Below are positions 8,769 to 16,962 of a DNA stretch of 42,225 nt, one piece after another (position 1 is the first letter of the stretch; every line of letters begins with the position of its first letter). The notes under the pieces are model-generated. The model was not told where the DNA came from. It searched no databases and was given only the letters and a program-made list of their open reading frames with translations. The DNA lies in NCBI GenBank assembly GCA_021811325.1, contig JAJZPE010000009.1, positions 1-42,225 on the forward strand. Direction: 5' to 3'. A program made the position numbers and the translations under genes. Source of the stretch: Bacillota bacterium. GTDB taxonomy: Bacteria > Bacillota > Sulfobacillia > JAJYWN01 > JAJZPE01.

Positions 8769-9016
8769 TACGCTCCCTCCCTCTCCACTACCTGGTACTG
8801 GTAGTGGCCCTCGTCGGTAACCTCTTTGACCTCCGCCACGTAGCCATACTTGCGCATGCCCATCACCCAGAACATCACTTCATGGGTCGGGTAGCCCAAG
8901 GCGGCGGCAATCTGCGGGATGGTCTGCGGCCCGGGCGCCAGGACCTTGAGGATCCGGTTACGCATCAGGTGTTCGTCGCGGATGATTTCCCGGACATCTC
9001 TGTTTGGCATGCTCAT
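8768..9016 (-). CDS. Small winged-helix-like protein embedded in the hdr operon
   Basis: 82 aa, LKVLAPGPQTIPQIAAALGYPTHEVMFWVMGMRKYGYVAEVKEV; start/stop overlaps with both neighbours. Confidence 0.65.
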   Translation of the reverse strand: MSMPNRDVREIIRDEHLMRNRILKVLAPGPQTIPQIAAALGYPTHEVMFWVMGMRKYGYVAEVKEVTDEGHYQYQVVEREGA

Positions 9017-10752
9017 TAGCCTATCTCCTTCAACAGGCCGTCGATCATCGCCTTGACCTGGGCGTCGGTGTAACCCTGCAGATCAATGGCGTCCCGCGGG
9101 CAGACCGGGACGCACCCGCCGCAGCCCTTGCAGACTGCCTCGTTGATCGCCGCCACGTCCTGGTCGTTGAGCCGGACCTTCTCAACCGCCCCGTAGGGGC
9201 AGGTCTCCTGGCACTTGCCGCACCAGGCGCACTGGTCCGGTTTGACCGTGGCCACCAGCGGTTCCAGTTCGGCGAAGCCCTTTTTCAGGATGCCGGCGCT
9301 CTGGGTTACCGCGGCCAGGGCCGAGGCCACGCTCTCGGCGGAGTTCTTGGGCCCCTGGCAGGCGCCGCAGATGTAGACGCCGTCGACCACGGTCTCCACC
9401 GGCCGCAGCTTGGGATGGATCTCGTTGAAGAACCTGTCCTTGCCCACCGGGAGTTTCAGCGTCTTGACCAGTTCCTCGTTGGACCGCGGGACCATGCCGG
9501 TGACCAGGACCACCAGGTCGGCCGGGATGGTCAGTTCCGTCCCCACGGTCAACTGGTCCGCCACCGTTACCGACAACTTGCCGCTATTCTCGTCCCTGGT
9601 CACCGCCGGCGGCGCGTCGTCGGCGAACTTGAGGAACAGTGAGCCCTCCTCCCGGGATTCTTTGTACAGCAGTTCATACTTGCCATAGGTGCGCATGTCC
9701 CGGTACAGGTGGTACTGGTGGACCTTGGCCCCCTTGGCCGCCACTGTCAGCGAGGCGTGCACCGCCGCGTTGCAGCAGTATCGGGAGCAGTACCGGTTGG
9801 CGTTGGGCAGGTCCGGTTTTTGCCGGCTGCCGACGCAGTAGATGTAGGCGATGTCTTTGACGGGCTTCCCTTTGTACACCAAAGGTCCGGTGGAGCTGTC
9901 GATCATCTTCTTGAACTCCGGCAGGGTGACCACCCCGTCCATCCCGTAGCCGTACTCGTCGGCTTCCGGCTGGTAGCTGTCAAAGCCGGTGGCCACGATG
10001 ATCGAACCCACCTCGACCGGGATGGTTTCCGCCGGCCGGCTGTTCACCCGGATGGTCGCCTGGTAGTTGCCGAAACTGCCCGACTTGCCGATCACCTCGG
10101 CGTTGGTGAACACGGTGACGTCGGGCCGCTTCTGGATTTCGCCCCAGAGGCTGGCAATCAGTTGCCGGCCGCCCTTCGCGTGAGGGTACATCCCTTCGAA
10201 CCCGGCCACCCAGCCCCCGATCTCCGGCTCCTTTTCCACCAGGACCGCGGCGAGGCCGATGTCAGACAGTCCCAAGGCGGCCCGCAGGCCGGCGATGCCG
10301 CCGCCGATGACCAGGGCCTTGGGCACCGTCTCCACCACGATGGGTTCCAGTGGCGTGCTCAGCCTGGTGTGGGCGATGCCGGCGCGGACCAACCTGATGG
10401 CCTTGCCCGTCGCCCCGGCCTTGTCGTCGGTGTGCGTCCAGGAGCACTGCTCGCGGATGTTCACCTGGGTGTACTGGTAGGGATTCAGGTCGGCCCGCTT
10501 GGCCGCCCCTCGGAAGGTGAAGGTGTGCAGCTTGGGGGAGCAAGAGGCGACCACCAGGCCGTCCAGGTTCTGCTCCTGGATGTCCTGCACCATTTCCTGC
10601 TGGGTGGCGTCGGAGCAGGTGAACATGGCCGTCTTGGCGACCACCACGCCCGGTTCGTCGCCGACCGCCGCCCGCACTTTCTCCACGTCCACGTAGTCGG
10701 AGATATTGCCGCCGCAGTGGCAGATGTACACGCCAATCCGTCTCTCGCTCAT
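9016..10752 (-). CDS. HdrA-like FAD and [4Fe-4S] protein
   Basis: RIGVYICHCGGNISDYVDV, ALVIGGGIAGLRAAL, CAWCGKCQETCP and CKGCGGCVPVCP. Confidence 0.92.
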   Translation of the reverse strand: MSERRIGVYICHCGGNISDYVDVEKVRAAVGDEPGVVVAKTAMFTCSDATQQEMVQDIQEQNLDGLVVASCSPKLHTFTFRGAAKRADLNPYQYTQVNIREQCSWTHTDDKAGATGKAIRLVRAGIAHTRLSTPLEPIVVETVPKALVIGGGIAGLRAALGLSDIGLAAVLVEKEPEIGGWVAGFEGMYPHAKGGRQLIASLWGEIQKRPDVTVFTNAEVIGKSGSFGNYQATIRVNSRPAETIPVEVGSIIVATGFDSYQPEADEYGYGMDGVVTLPEFKKMIDSSTGPLVYKGKPVKDIAYIYCVGSRQKPDLPNANRYCSRYCCNAAVHASLTVAAKGAKVHQYHLYRDMRTYGKYELLYKESREEGSLFLKFADDAPPAVTRDENSGKLSVTVADQLTVGTELTIPADLVVLVTGMVPRSNEELVKTLKLPVGKDRFFNEIHPKLRPVETVVDGVYICGACQGPKNSAESVASALAAVTQSAGILKKGFAELEPLVATVKPDQCAWCGKCQETCPYGAVEKVRLNDQDVAAINEAVCKGCGGCVPVCPRDAIDLQGYTDAQVKAMIDGLLKEIG

Positions 10753-13448
10753 GATGGCCGCCCCACCTTCTCCACGTAAGCTGCCGCCTGGGCGGCCGCC
10801 GCCCCGGCATGCAGGATGGAATCGGGGATATCCTTGGCCCCCGAGGCCGACCCGGCCACGTATACCCCGTCGATGCTGGTCCGGCCCGGGTTGAGGTCCT
10901 CGTCGACTTCCTCAACGTAGTAGTAATTGTCCAGCTTCAGTTGGCCGCCGGGGAACAGCTTCCCGGCCTCCAGGTTGGGCTGGATGCCCACCGCCAGCAC
11001 CACCAGGTCGTACTCGGCTTCATTGATTCGGCCACCATTGGCGATGTCCTCATAGTAAAGGAGCAGGTTGCCGTCTTCCTTCTCCTTGATCCTGGCCACC
11101 CGGCCCTTGACGAAATTGGCCCCCATCGCCTTGGCCTGTTCGTAGAACTCGTCGTAGCCCTTGTTGAAGGCCCGGATATCGATGTAGTGCACGGTCACAT
11201 CGGCCAGCGGCAGGGCGCCCATGATCAACTGGTTCTGCTTGATGGAGTACATGCAGCAGACCTTGGAGCACAGGGGGTTGTTCACCGTCTGGTCGCGGGA
11301 GCCGGTGCACAGGATGTAGGCGATGCGGTCCGGCACCTTGCCGTCCCCCGGTCGCAGCACGGTATTATAGGGCCGGGTAGGGGCCAGCAGCCGGTCCATC
11401 TGCATCCCGGTGATGACGTTCTTGAACCTGCCGTAGCCATACTGCGGCTTCAGGTCGGCCGGGAACAGCTTGAACCCGGTGGACACGATGACCGCCCCCA
11501 CCTCGGCCTCAACTTTCTGTTCCCGCATCTCCATTTTCACCGCGTCGGCCGGGCAGGTGGCGACACACTGGTGGCACTCGGAACAGACGCCACAGTCCAG
11601 GCAGCGACTGACGCTCACGAGGGCCTCCTCCTCGGTCAACGGGGGCTCGATCTCGGCAAAACCGCGCGGCTCAGCGCTCAGGGTCACGGGGTTGACCACC
11701 GGGTCGCGCCGGCTGTGGCTTCGCTGCCGCTGCAGCACCTCGGCCTTGTCCACCATCGGCAGTTTCGGATCAAACTCGGCCTCGTTCAGTTCCTTGCCCT
11801 GCAGCCAGCGGTCGATCATGAAGGCGGCCTTGCGGCCCCGGCCGGCGGCGGTGTTGATGAACGAGGCCCCGGAAACCACGTCCCCGGCGGCAAAGATGTA
11901 GGGAACACTGGTTTGCAGCGTAGCCGGGTCGACCTGGATGGTCCGGTTCTTGTTCACCTGCACCTGGCCGGCGAAAGCAGCGGTATCCGGGGTCATGCCG
12001 ACGGCCACGATCACCGCGTCGCAGTCCAGTCTTTCGGTAGTGGTCTCATCGTACTGCGGGCTGAACCGGTGGGCACTGTCAAACACCGCCGTGCAGCGCT
12101 TGAGCTCCACACCCTGGACCCGGCCCTGGCCCAGGAACTGCTTCACTCCCCAGGAGTTCAGCACGGTCACGCCCTCGGTTAGGGCTTCCTCTACTTCCCA
12201 GGCGTGGGCGGGCATGTCGGCCCTCGATTCCAGGCTGACCTGACGTACCGATCTGGCCCCCAACCGCCGGGCGCTACGGCTGGCGTCAATGGCCACGTTG
12301 CCGCCGCCGATGACGACCACATCCTTACCCTTCAGGTCGGTGGGGGTACCCAGTTTGACCGCTCGCAGAAAGTCAAGGGAGCTGACCACGCCCTGAAGCT
12401 CTTCCCCCGGCACGTTCAGTTTGGCGGCCCGCGGCGTGCCGGTGGCCACCAGGACAGCGTCGAAGCCCTGCTGCTTGAGTTCTTCCAGGTTTTCCACCCG
12501 GGTGTTGGTGGCGATCTCCACCCCCAGGGCGGTGACGTTACGGATGTCCTGATCGACCACCTCGGCCGGGAGCCGGTAGGCGGGGATGGCCAGGCGGAGC
12601 ATCCCGCCGGGCTGGGGCGCGGCTTCCAGGATCTTCACCTGGTGGCCCTGGAGGGCCAACTGCCAGGCCGCTGTCAGGCCGGCCGGCCCGGAGCCGACGA
12701 TGGCCACTTTCTTCCCGTTGGGGGCGGGGACTTTCACCTCCGCGCGTTCATGGTCACGGTAATGGGTATCGGCGACAAAGCGCTTCAACCGGCGGATGGG
12801 CAGGGGGCCTTCCAGGCCGCCCCGGGTACATTCCTCCTCGCAGGGGGCGAAGCAGGCCCGGCCCAAGCTGCCCACCAGGGGCGTGCTCTCCAGGACCAGG
12901 TTAAAGGCCTCTTCGTACTTCCCGCTACGGATCAGGGCCACGTAGCCGTGGGACTTGATCCCGGCGGGGCAAGTAAAGGTGCAGGGCGAGGTCCCGCCCC
13001 GCTCGATGACCGCCTTTTTTGGCACAGCCTGCGGGAAGGCGATGTAGGCCGCCCGCCGGGAGACCAAGTCGGCGTTGAACTGGTCGGGCACAGCCACGTT
13101 GCAGCCCATCTCGCATTGCCGGCAACCGGTGCACAGGGCTGGGTCGACGAAGGTCGGCTTGCGGCGGATCTTCACCTGGAACCGACCGTCCCCGTCGCGC
13201 CGGATTCCCTCCACCTCGGAGTAGGTAAGTACGGTGATGTTGGGGTGGTGGATGGTGGCGGCCATCTTGGGGGTGGAGATGCAGCTGGCGCAGTCCAGGG
13301 TGGGAAACACCTTGCTCAGGAGGATCATCTTCCCGCCCACGCTGGCCTCTTTTTCCACCAGCAGGACCTTGTAGCCCATGTCGCCCAGTTTCAGGGCGGA
13401 TTCCATACCCCCGATACCGCTGCCGACCACCAGCATGTCGTAGTTCAT
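10749..13448 (-). CDS. HdrA-like protein with internal GltD-like NAD(P)/FAD oxidoreductase domain
   Basis: N-term MLVVGSGIGGMESAL...TLDCASCISTPKM (HdrA), then CTFTCPAGI...KKVAIVGSGPAGLTAAWQLA...DVVVIGGGNVAIDASR (GltD), then CLDCGVCSECHQCVATCP and HdrA C-terminal half. Confidence 0.88.
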   Translation of the reverse strand: MNYDMLVVGSGIGGMESALKLGDMGYKVLLVEKEASVGGKMILLSKVFPTLDCASCISTPKMAATIHHPNITVLTYSEVEGIRRDGDGRFQVKIRRKPTFVDPALCTGCRQCEMGCNVAVPDQFNADLVSRRAAYIAFPQAVPKKAVIERGGTSPCTFTCPAGIKSHGYVALIRSGKYEEAFNLVLESTPLVGSLGRACFAPCEEECTRGGLEGPLPIRRLKRFVADTHYRDHERAEVKVPAPNGKKVAIVGSGPAGLTAAWQLALQGHQVKILEAAPQPGGMLRLAIPAYRLPAEVVDQDIRNVTALGVEIATNTRVENLEELKQQGFDAVLVATGTPRAAKLNVPGEELQGVVSSLDFLRAVKLGTPTDLKGKDVVVIGGGNVAIDASRSARRLGARSVRQVSLESRADMPAHAWEVEEALTEGVTVLNSWGVKQFLGQGRVQGVELKRCTAVFDSAHRFSPQYDETTTERLDCDAVIVAVGMTPDTAAFAGQVQVNKNRTIQVDPATLQTSVPYIFAAGDVVSGASFINTAAGRGRKAAFMIDRWLQGKELNEAEFDPKLPMVDKAEVLQRQRSHSRRDPVVNPVTLSAEPRGFAEIEPPLTEEEALVSVSRCLDCGVCSECHQCVATCPADAVKMEMREQKVEAEVGAVIVSTGFKLFPADLKPQYGYGRFKNVITGMQMDRLLAPTRPYNTVLRPGDGKVPDRIAYILCTGSRDQTVNNPLCSKVCCMYSIKQNQLIMGALPLADVTVHYIDIRAFNKGYDEFYEQAKAMGANFVKGRVARIKEKEDGNLLLYYEDIANGGRINEAEYDLVVLAVGIQPNLEAGKLFPGGQLKLDNYYYVEEVDEDLNPGRTSIDGVYVAGSASGAKDIPDSILHAGAAAAQAAAYVEKVGRPS

Positions 13449-13451
13449 TCT

Positions 13452-13880
13452 CTATCCCTTCCTGGCAGGTCCAAGTTTAGCCAGCGAGGTGGAAAACTCT
13501 CGCATGTAATTGGTGAACGGCTCGGCGCAAACCGAGCAGATTGCGGCCATCTTCAGTCGCTGCGGCTCATAGCCGCTCTGTTTCAACAACTCCTGCGCCT
13601 CGGCCACGATGTGAGAGGTGCGTTCCGAGCAGTCGGGCAACAAGGCGCATTCGTCCCCGTCGGCGGCGATGAACACCCCGTCGAAGCCCCGTTCTATGGC
13701 GTGCAGCACCCAGCCGGGCTTGAGGCCGCTGGTGCAGGGCACGCTGATAACCACCACGCCGGGTGAATAGTGCATGTGCGAACTCCCGGCCAGGTCAATG
13801 CCGGGGTCGGAGATGTTGTTGGTGGAGAAGGCCAGGATCTTGGGCACAAAACCCTGGCCTTCTTGAACCTGCGTAGTCAT
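13452..13880 (-). CDS. MvhD/FlpD-like hydrogenase iron-sulfur subunit
   Basis: FSTNNISDPGIDLAG...VVVISVPCTSGLKPGWVLHAIERGFDGVFIAADGDECALLPDCSERT. Confidence 0.8.
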   Translation of the reverse strand: MTTQVQEGQGFVPKILAFSTNNISDPGIDLAGSSHMHYSPGVVVISVPCTSGLKPGWVLHAIERGFDGVFIAADGDECALLPDCSERTSHIVAEAQELLKQSGYEPQRLKMAAICSVCAEPFTNYMREFSTSLAKLGPARKG

Positions 13881-14134
13881 TACTTCAGCCTCTTCACAAA
13901 TAACTTCCAGTAGCCGGCTTCTTCAACCACACCCAAGAACTCGTGACCCATCTTCTTGGACCAGGCCGGCAGGTCTTTCTGCGTACCGGTATCGGTGGCC
14001 ATGACCTCCATGATCTCACCCGGTTTCACTTCCACGATGCCTTTCTTGGCCGCCAGGATCGGTCCCGGGCAGGAGGTGCCCCTGGCGTCCACAACCTTCT
14101 GGGCCTTTATCGCTTTCAGCTCTTCCGGTGTCAT
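13880..14134 (-). CDS. TusA-family sulfur carrier protein
   Basis: VVDARGTSCPGPILAAKKGI with CPxP; aaggagg RBS 8 nt before ATG at 14134. Confidence 0.88.
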   Translation of the reverse strand: MTPEELKAIKAQKVVDARGTSCPGPILAAKKGIVEVKPGEIMEVMATDTGTQKDLPAWSKKMGHEFLGVVEEAGYWKLFVKRLK

Positions 14135-14206
14135 TTTCTTCTCCTCCTTGGATGGGCTGCAACCACTACAAAGAAAACAAGACATTTCAATATGTTGTTC
14201 CTCTCG

Positions 14207-14235
14207 ATTCTAAATCCTAACAGCCGATACGTCAA
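14207..14235 (-). promoter_or_regulatory. SigmaA-like promoter of the tusA-hdr-dsrE operon
   Basis: TTGACG-17 bp-TAGAAT; small dyad ACTTGTGAAAGT immediately upstream (14242-14253). Confidence 0.55.
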
Positions 14236-14397
14236 GTGAGTACTTTCACAAGTGACTTCTTTCCAAAGTCTGCGTCAGGCCTGGGGCCGCCAACTGAGGC
14301 CATAAAAAATTAACAGATTGACCGCCGCCCCGCAGGTGCGATGGCCAACCGCGGAACGCGTGAACCCACCCCGGAGGCACCGTCCAAGCCACCGCGA

Positions 14398-14432
14398 AGG
14401 GCCGTCCTTTTGCGGACGGCCCTTTTTGTCTT
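14398..14432 (+). terminator. Strong Rho-independent terminator with no visible upstream + strand gene
   Basis: GGGCCGTCCttttgcGGACGGCCCtttttgtc. Confidence 0.7.
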
Positions 14433-14540
14433 TCCGGCCTTCCCTTCGCCACATTCCTTCCCCGCATTCCATTCGTACGGTAGAGGGCTAGATGTGAACA
14501 CAGACCCAAAAGAAGACGCCTACAAAGCAGCCGCGTAAGC

Positions 14541-14582
14541 GGAAGCCCCCGACTTCACCGTTAGGGTGAAACGGGGGCTTCT
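14541..14582. repeat. Perfect palindromic hairpin, possibly an IS200/IS605-type end remnant
   Basis: GAAGCCCCCGacTTCACCgttaGGGTGAAaCGGGGGCTTC preceded by ccgcgtaagc. Confidence 0.4.
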
Positions 14583-14625
14583 AGCTTGGAACAAAGGAGT
14601 AAGCCTTACCCGAGTTCGACAGTCA

Positions 14626-15996
14626 CTAGTACTACTCCGTTAAGTGTCTGGCAGAATGACCGGCCTGCCGCAGGTCAGGCAGGAGCCAAGGCGGATCAGC
14701 AGTACCCGTTGCAGTTCTTTCTTGGCGCGTCGGAGGGTCCACCCAGAAGTTTTTTTTAGAGCGGAAGCCCTCCATCACCAGGAAGTCAAAGGCGGTCATC
14801 GCCAGGGTGACATGGTGATGCCAGCCGGCCCAGGAACGGCCCTCGAAGTGATCCAGTCCAAGATCGTCCTTCAGCTGCTGATAATTCTGCTCCACCCACC
14901 AGCGGATCTTGGCCCAGTACACCAGTTCTTGGAGCGGCGTGGATTCGGGCAGGTTGGAGAGCCAGAACTTCGTCGGCTCTGACGTGCCCGGCGGCCACTC
15001 GATCAGCAGCCATTCGACCGGTTCGGTCACCTTCCCACGCACATGCCCGTGCGATGGCTGCGCCCGGACCACGGCAAAGCGCCCCTCCATCGGGCCCTTG
15101 GTTCCTTCCCGCCAACGCACCTCCGCCCAGGCGTCCGCGGGAAGTGCCTTGGCTATTTCCAAGGCGTGTTCGGGCGATGCCAGGCGCTGTCGCGCGGGAG
15201 GACGACCCCGCCCGCGATAGGCCGGGAGAGGCTCTGAGGTCACCTGGTTGCGCCAGGTCCCCACATCACCCGTCACGCCGACCACATACCGCAACCCGCG
15301 CTCCCGCAGGCCGGCCCGGAAATCGGTGGTCACCCCATACCCGGCGTCGGCCACCACCACGGTCACCGGGATTCCCCATGACTTTGCGTGGTCGATCATC
15401 TCCAGGCCGATTTGCCATTTGCGTTTGAACGTGACGCCAGCGGGAATACCGGCCTTTCTCCGCCGCTCCGGGTCATCCACCCACTTCTCGGGAAGGTAGA
15501 GCTGGAAATCCAGCGGGAAACAACCTTCGTCCGTGGCGTAGTTGAGGCTCACCCCGATCTGGCAGTTGCCGACCTTGCCCAGGGTACCGGAATATTGGCG
15601 AGCCACGCCGACTGAATGGGCCCCCTTCTTCGGAAACCCCGTATCGTCGAGGATCCAAGCCGCCCGCGGGCTCGCCGCACGGATCATCTGCTCGGCCAAC
15701 ACCCGCCGTACCGGCATCCAATCCCAAGGGCTCTGGCTGACGAACTGCTGAAGGGCCTGTTCGTCCCCGCCGTAACGTTCGGCCATGCCGGCCGCCGTCT
15801 TTCTCCCTCCCTCCAACAGCAAACCCTGTACGTAGAACGCGCCCCACCGCCGCCGTTCCAACCGGCCAATCAGGGGCAGGATTGGTTCCAAGAAGCTCTC
15901 CAAACGGTCCCGGGCCTCTCGCAACGCTTTCTTGTCCATGCTCTCAACATAGCACACTTTTCCTCAATGTACAATCACTTAACGCAGTAGTACTAG
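14626..15996 (-). mobile_element. Intact IS701-type insertion sequence with CTAG target duplication
   Basis: IRs TACTACTCCGTTAAGTG / TACTACTGCGTTAAGTG (16/17) at 14630 and 15992, each flanked by CTAG. Confidence 0.88.
14632..15939 (-). CDS. IS701-type transposase
   Basis: AAWILDDTGFPKKGAHSVGVARQYSGTLGKVGNCQIGVSL; EQNYQQLKDDLGLDHFEGRSWAGWHHH; stop codon lies in the IR. Confidence 0.9.
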   Translation of the reverse strand: MDKKALREARDRLESFLEPILPLIGRLERRRWGAFYVQGLLLEGGRKTAAGMAERYGGDEQALQQFVSQSPWDWMPVRRVLAEQMIRAASPRAAWILDDTGFPKKGAHSVGVARQYSGTLGKVGNCQIGVSLNYATDEGCFPLDFQLYLPEKWVDDPERRRKAGIPAGVTFKRKWQIGLEMIDHAKSWGIPVTVVVADAGYGVTTDFRAGLRERGLRYVVGVTGDVGTWRNQVTSEPLPAYRGRGRPPARQRLASPEHALEIAKALPADAWAEVRWREGTKGPMEGRFAVVRAQPSHGHVRGKVTEPVEWLLIEWPPGTSEPTKFWLSNLPESTPLQELVYWAKIRWWVEQNYQQLKDDLGLDHFEGRSWAGWHHHVTLAMTAFDFLVMEGFRSKKNFWVDPPTRQERTATGTADPPWLLPDLRQAGHSARHLTE

Positions 15997-16158
15997 GCCT
16001 CCTTCGTTTAAGTCCACTGGTTTTTAGCCCGGCGTATGGTCTTGCCGGCGGCTGACCGGTGCCGGTGAGGTCTTTCCGAACGTCCGGCAAAAGGCTATAA
16101 TTACTTTACCAGGCTTGGTCCTGGGCTTTACGTGGGGAGTGGGAGGAGCAGGCCCGCA

Positions 16159-16962
16159 ATGGGGAACATCGATCACCGCGCCAAGGTCGACCGCGGCGCC
16201 ACGCCGGACACAACCGGAGCCACGCGCAACGTTACCGCAACCGGGCGTGCCCTGGGGGGACGAAAGGTCCTTGTGACTTCCGGACCTACCCGCGGCCCAA
16301 TTGACGCCGTCCGGTTCATCGGCAACAAGTCCACGGGGAAACTTGGGAGCGAAATCGCTTCCGAGGCCTTGCGACGCGGTGCTTCCGTGGTCTTTGTCTA
16401 TGGCAAGGACAGCCTCAGGCCCAGTGTGCCCCCGGAGGAAGCGGAGCGGTTCCGGGCGCGGGAGGTTGAGACGGTGGAGGACCTGGCGGCGGTAGCCCGA
16501 GAGGAACTGGAGTCGGGCCGGATCGACGTCGTCGTCCACGCCATGGCGGTCCTGGACTTTGCTCCCGCCGAATACCGCGACGAAAAGACCAAGTCCGACC
16601 GCGAAGAGTGGGTGATCCGGCTGGTCCGGACTCCCAAAGTCCTGGCCATGATAAAAGACTGGGACCCGGGGGTTTTCCTCGTCGGTTTCAAGCTCGAGTT
16701 TGACCGGACCCACGATGATCTCCTAGCCATCGGCCTTGACTCTCTGCGCCGCAACCGGGCTGATTTGGTGGTGGTGAACGATTTTACCACGGTGGAGAAA
16801 GGCGAACATGCCGCCTTCGTCGTTCATCCCGATGGCCGGTCGGAGGGACCTTTCGTAGGGAAAACAGCCATCGCCGCGGCTCTTCTCGACCGGGTTACCG
16901 CCGGCCTGGGGCAACTACGTACCGGATCAAGATGGAATAGGGGTGAGATGAGTGGACGATGA
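16159..16962 (+). CDS. coaB: CoaB-like phosphopantothenate--cysteine ligase domain protein (stand-alone)
   Basis: KVLVTSGPTRGPIDAVRFIGNKSTGKLGSEIASEALRRGA...FLVGFKLE...NRADLVVVNDF; start could be 16132. Confidence 0.7.
   Translation: MGNIDHRAKVDRGATPDTTGATRNVTATGRALGGRKVLVTSGPTRGPIDAVRFIGNKSTGKLGSEIASEALRRGASVVFVYGKDSLRPSVPPEEAERFRAREVETVEDLAAVAREELESGRIDVVVHAMAVLDFAPAEYRDEKTKSDREEWVIRLVRTPKVLAMIKDWDPGVFLVGFKLEFDRTHDDLLAIGLDSLRRNRADLVVVNDFTTVEKGEHAAFVVHPDGRSEGPFVGKTAIAAALLDRVTAGLGQLRTGSRWNRGEMSGR

Noticed and set aside
12204-13766. 520-aa + strand ORF opposite the HdrA-GltD gene
   Set aside because: Shadow frame of strongly supported minus-strand CDS
14341-14538. 65-aa + strand ORF over the orphan terminator
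   Set aside because: Reads through a strong terminator hairpin; no plausible RBS or domain
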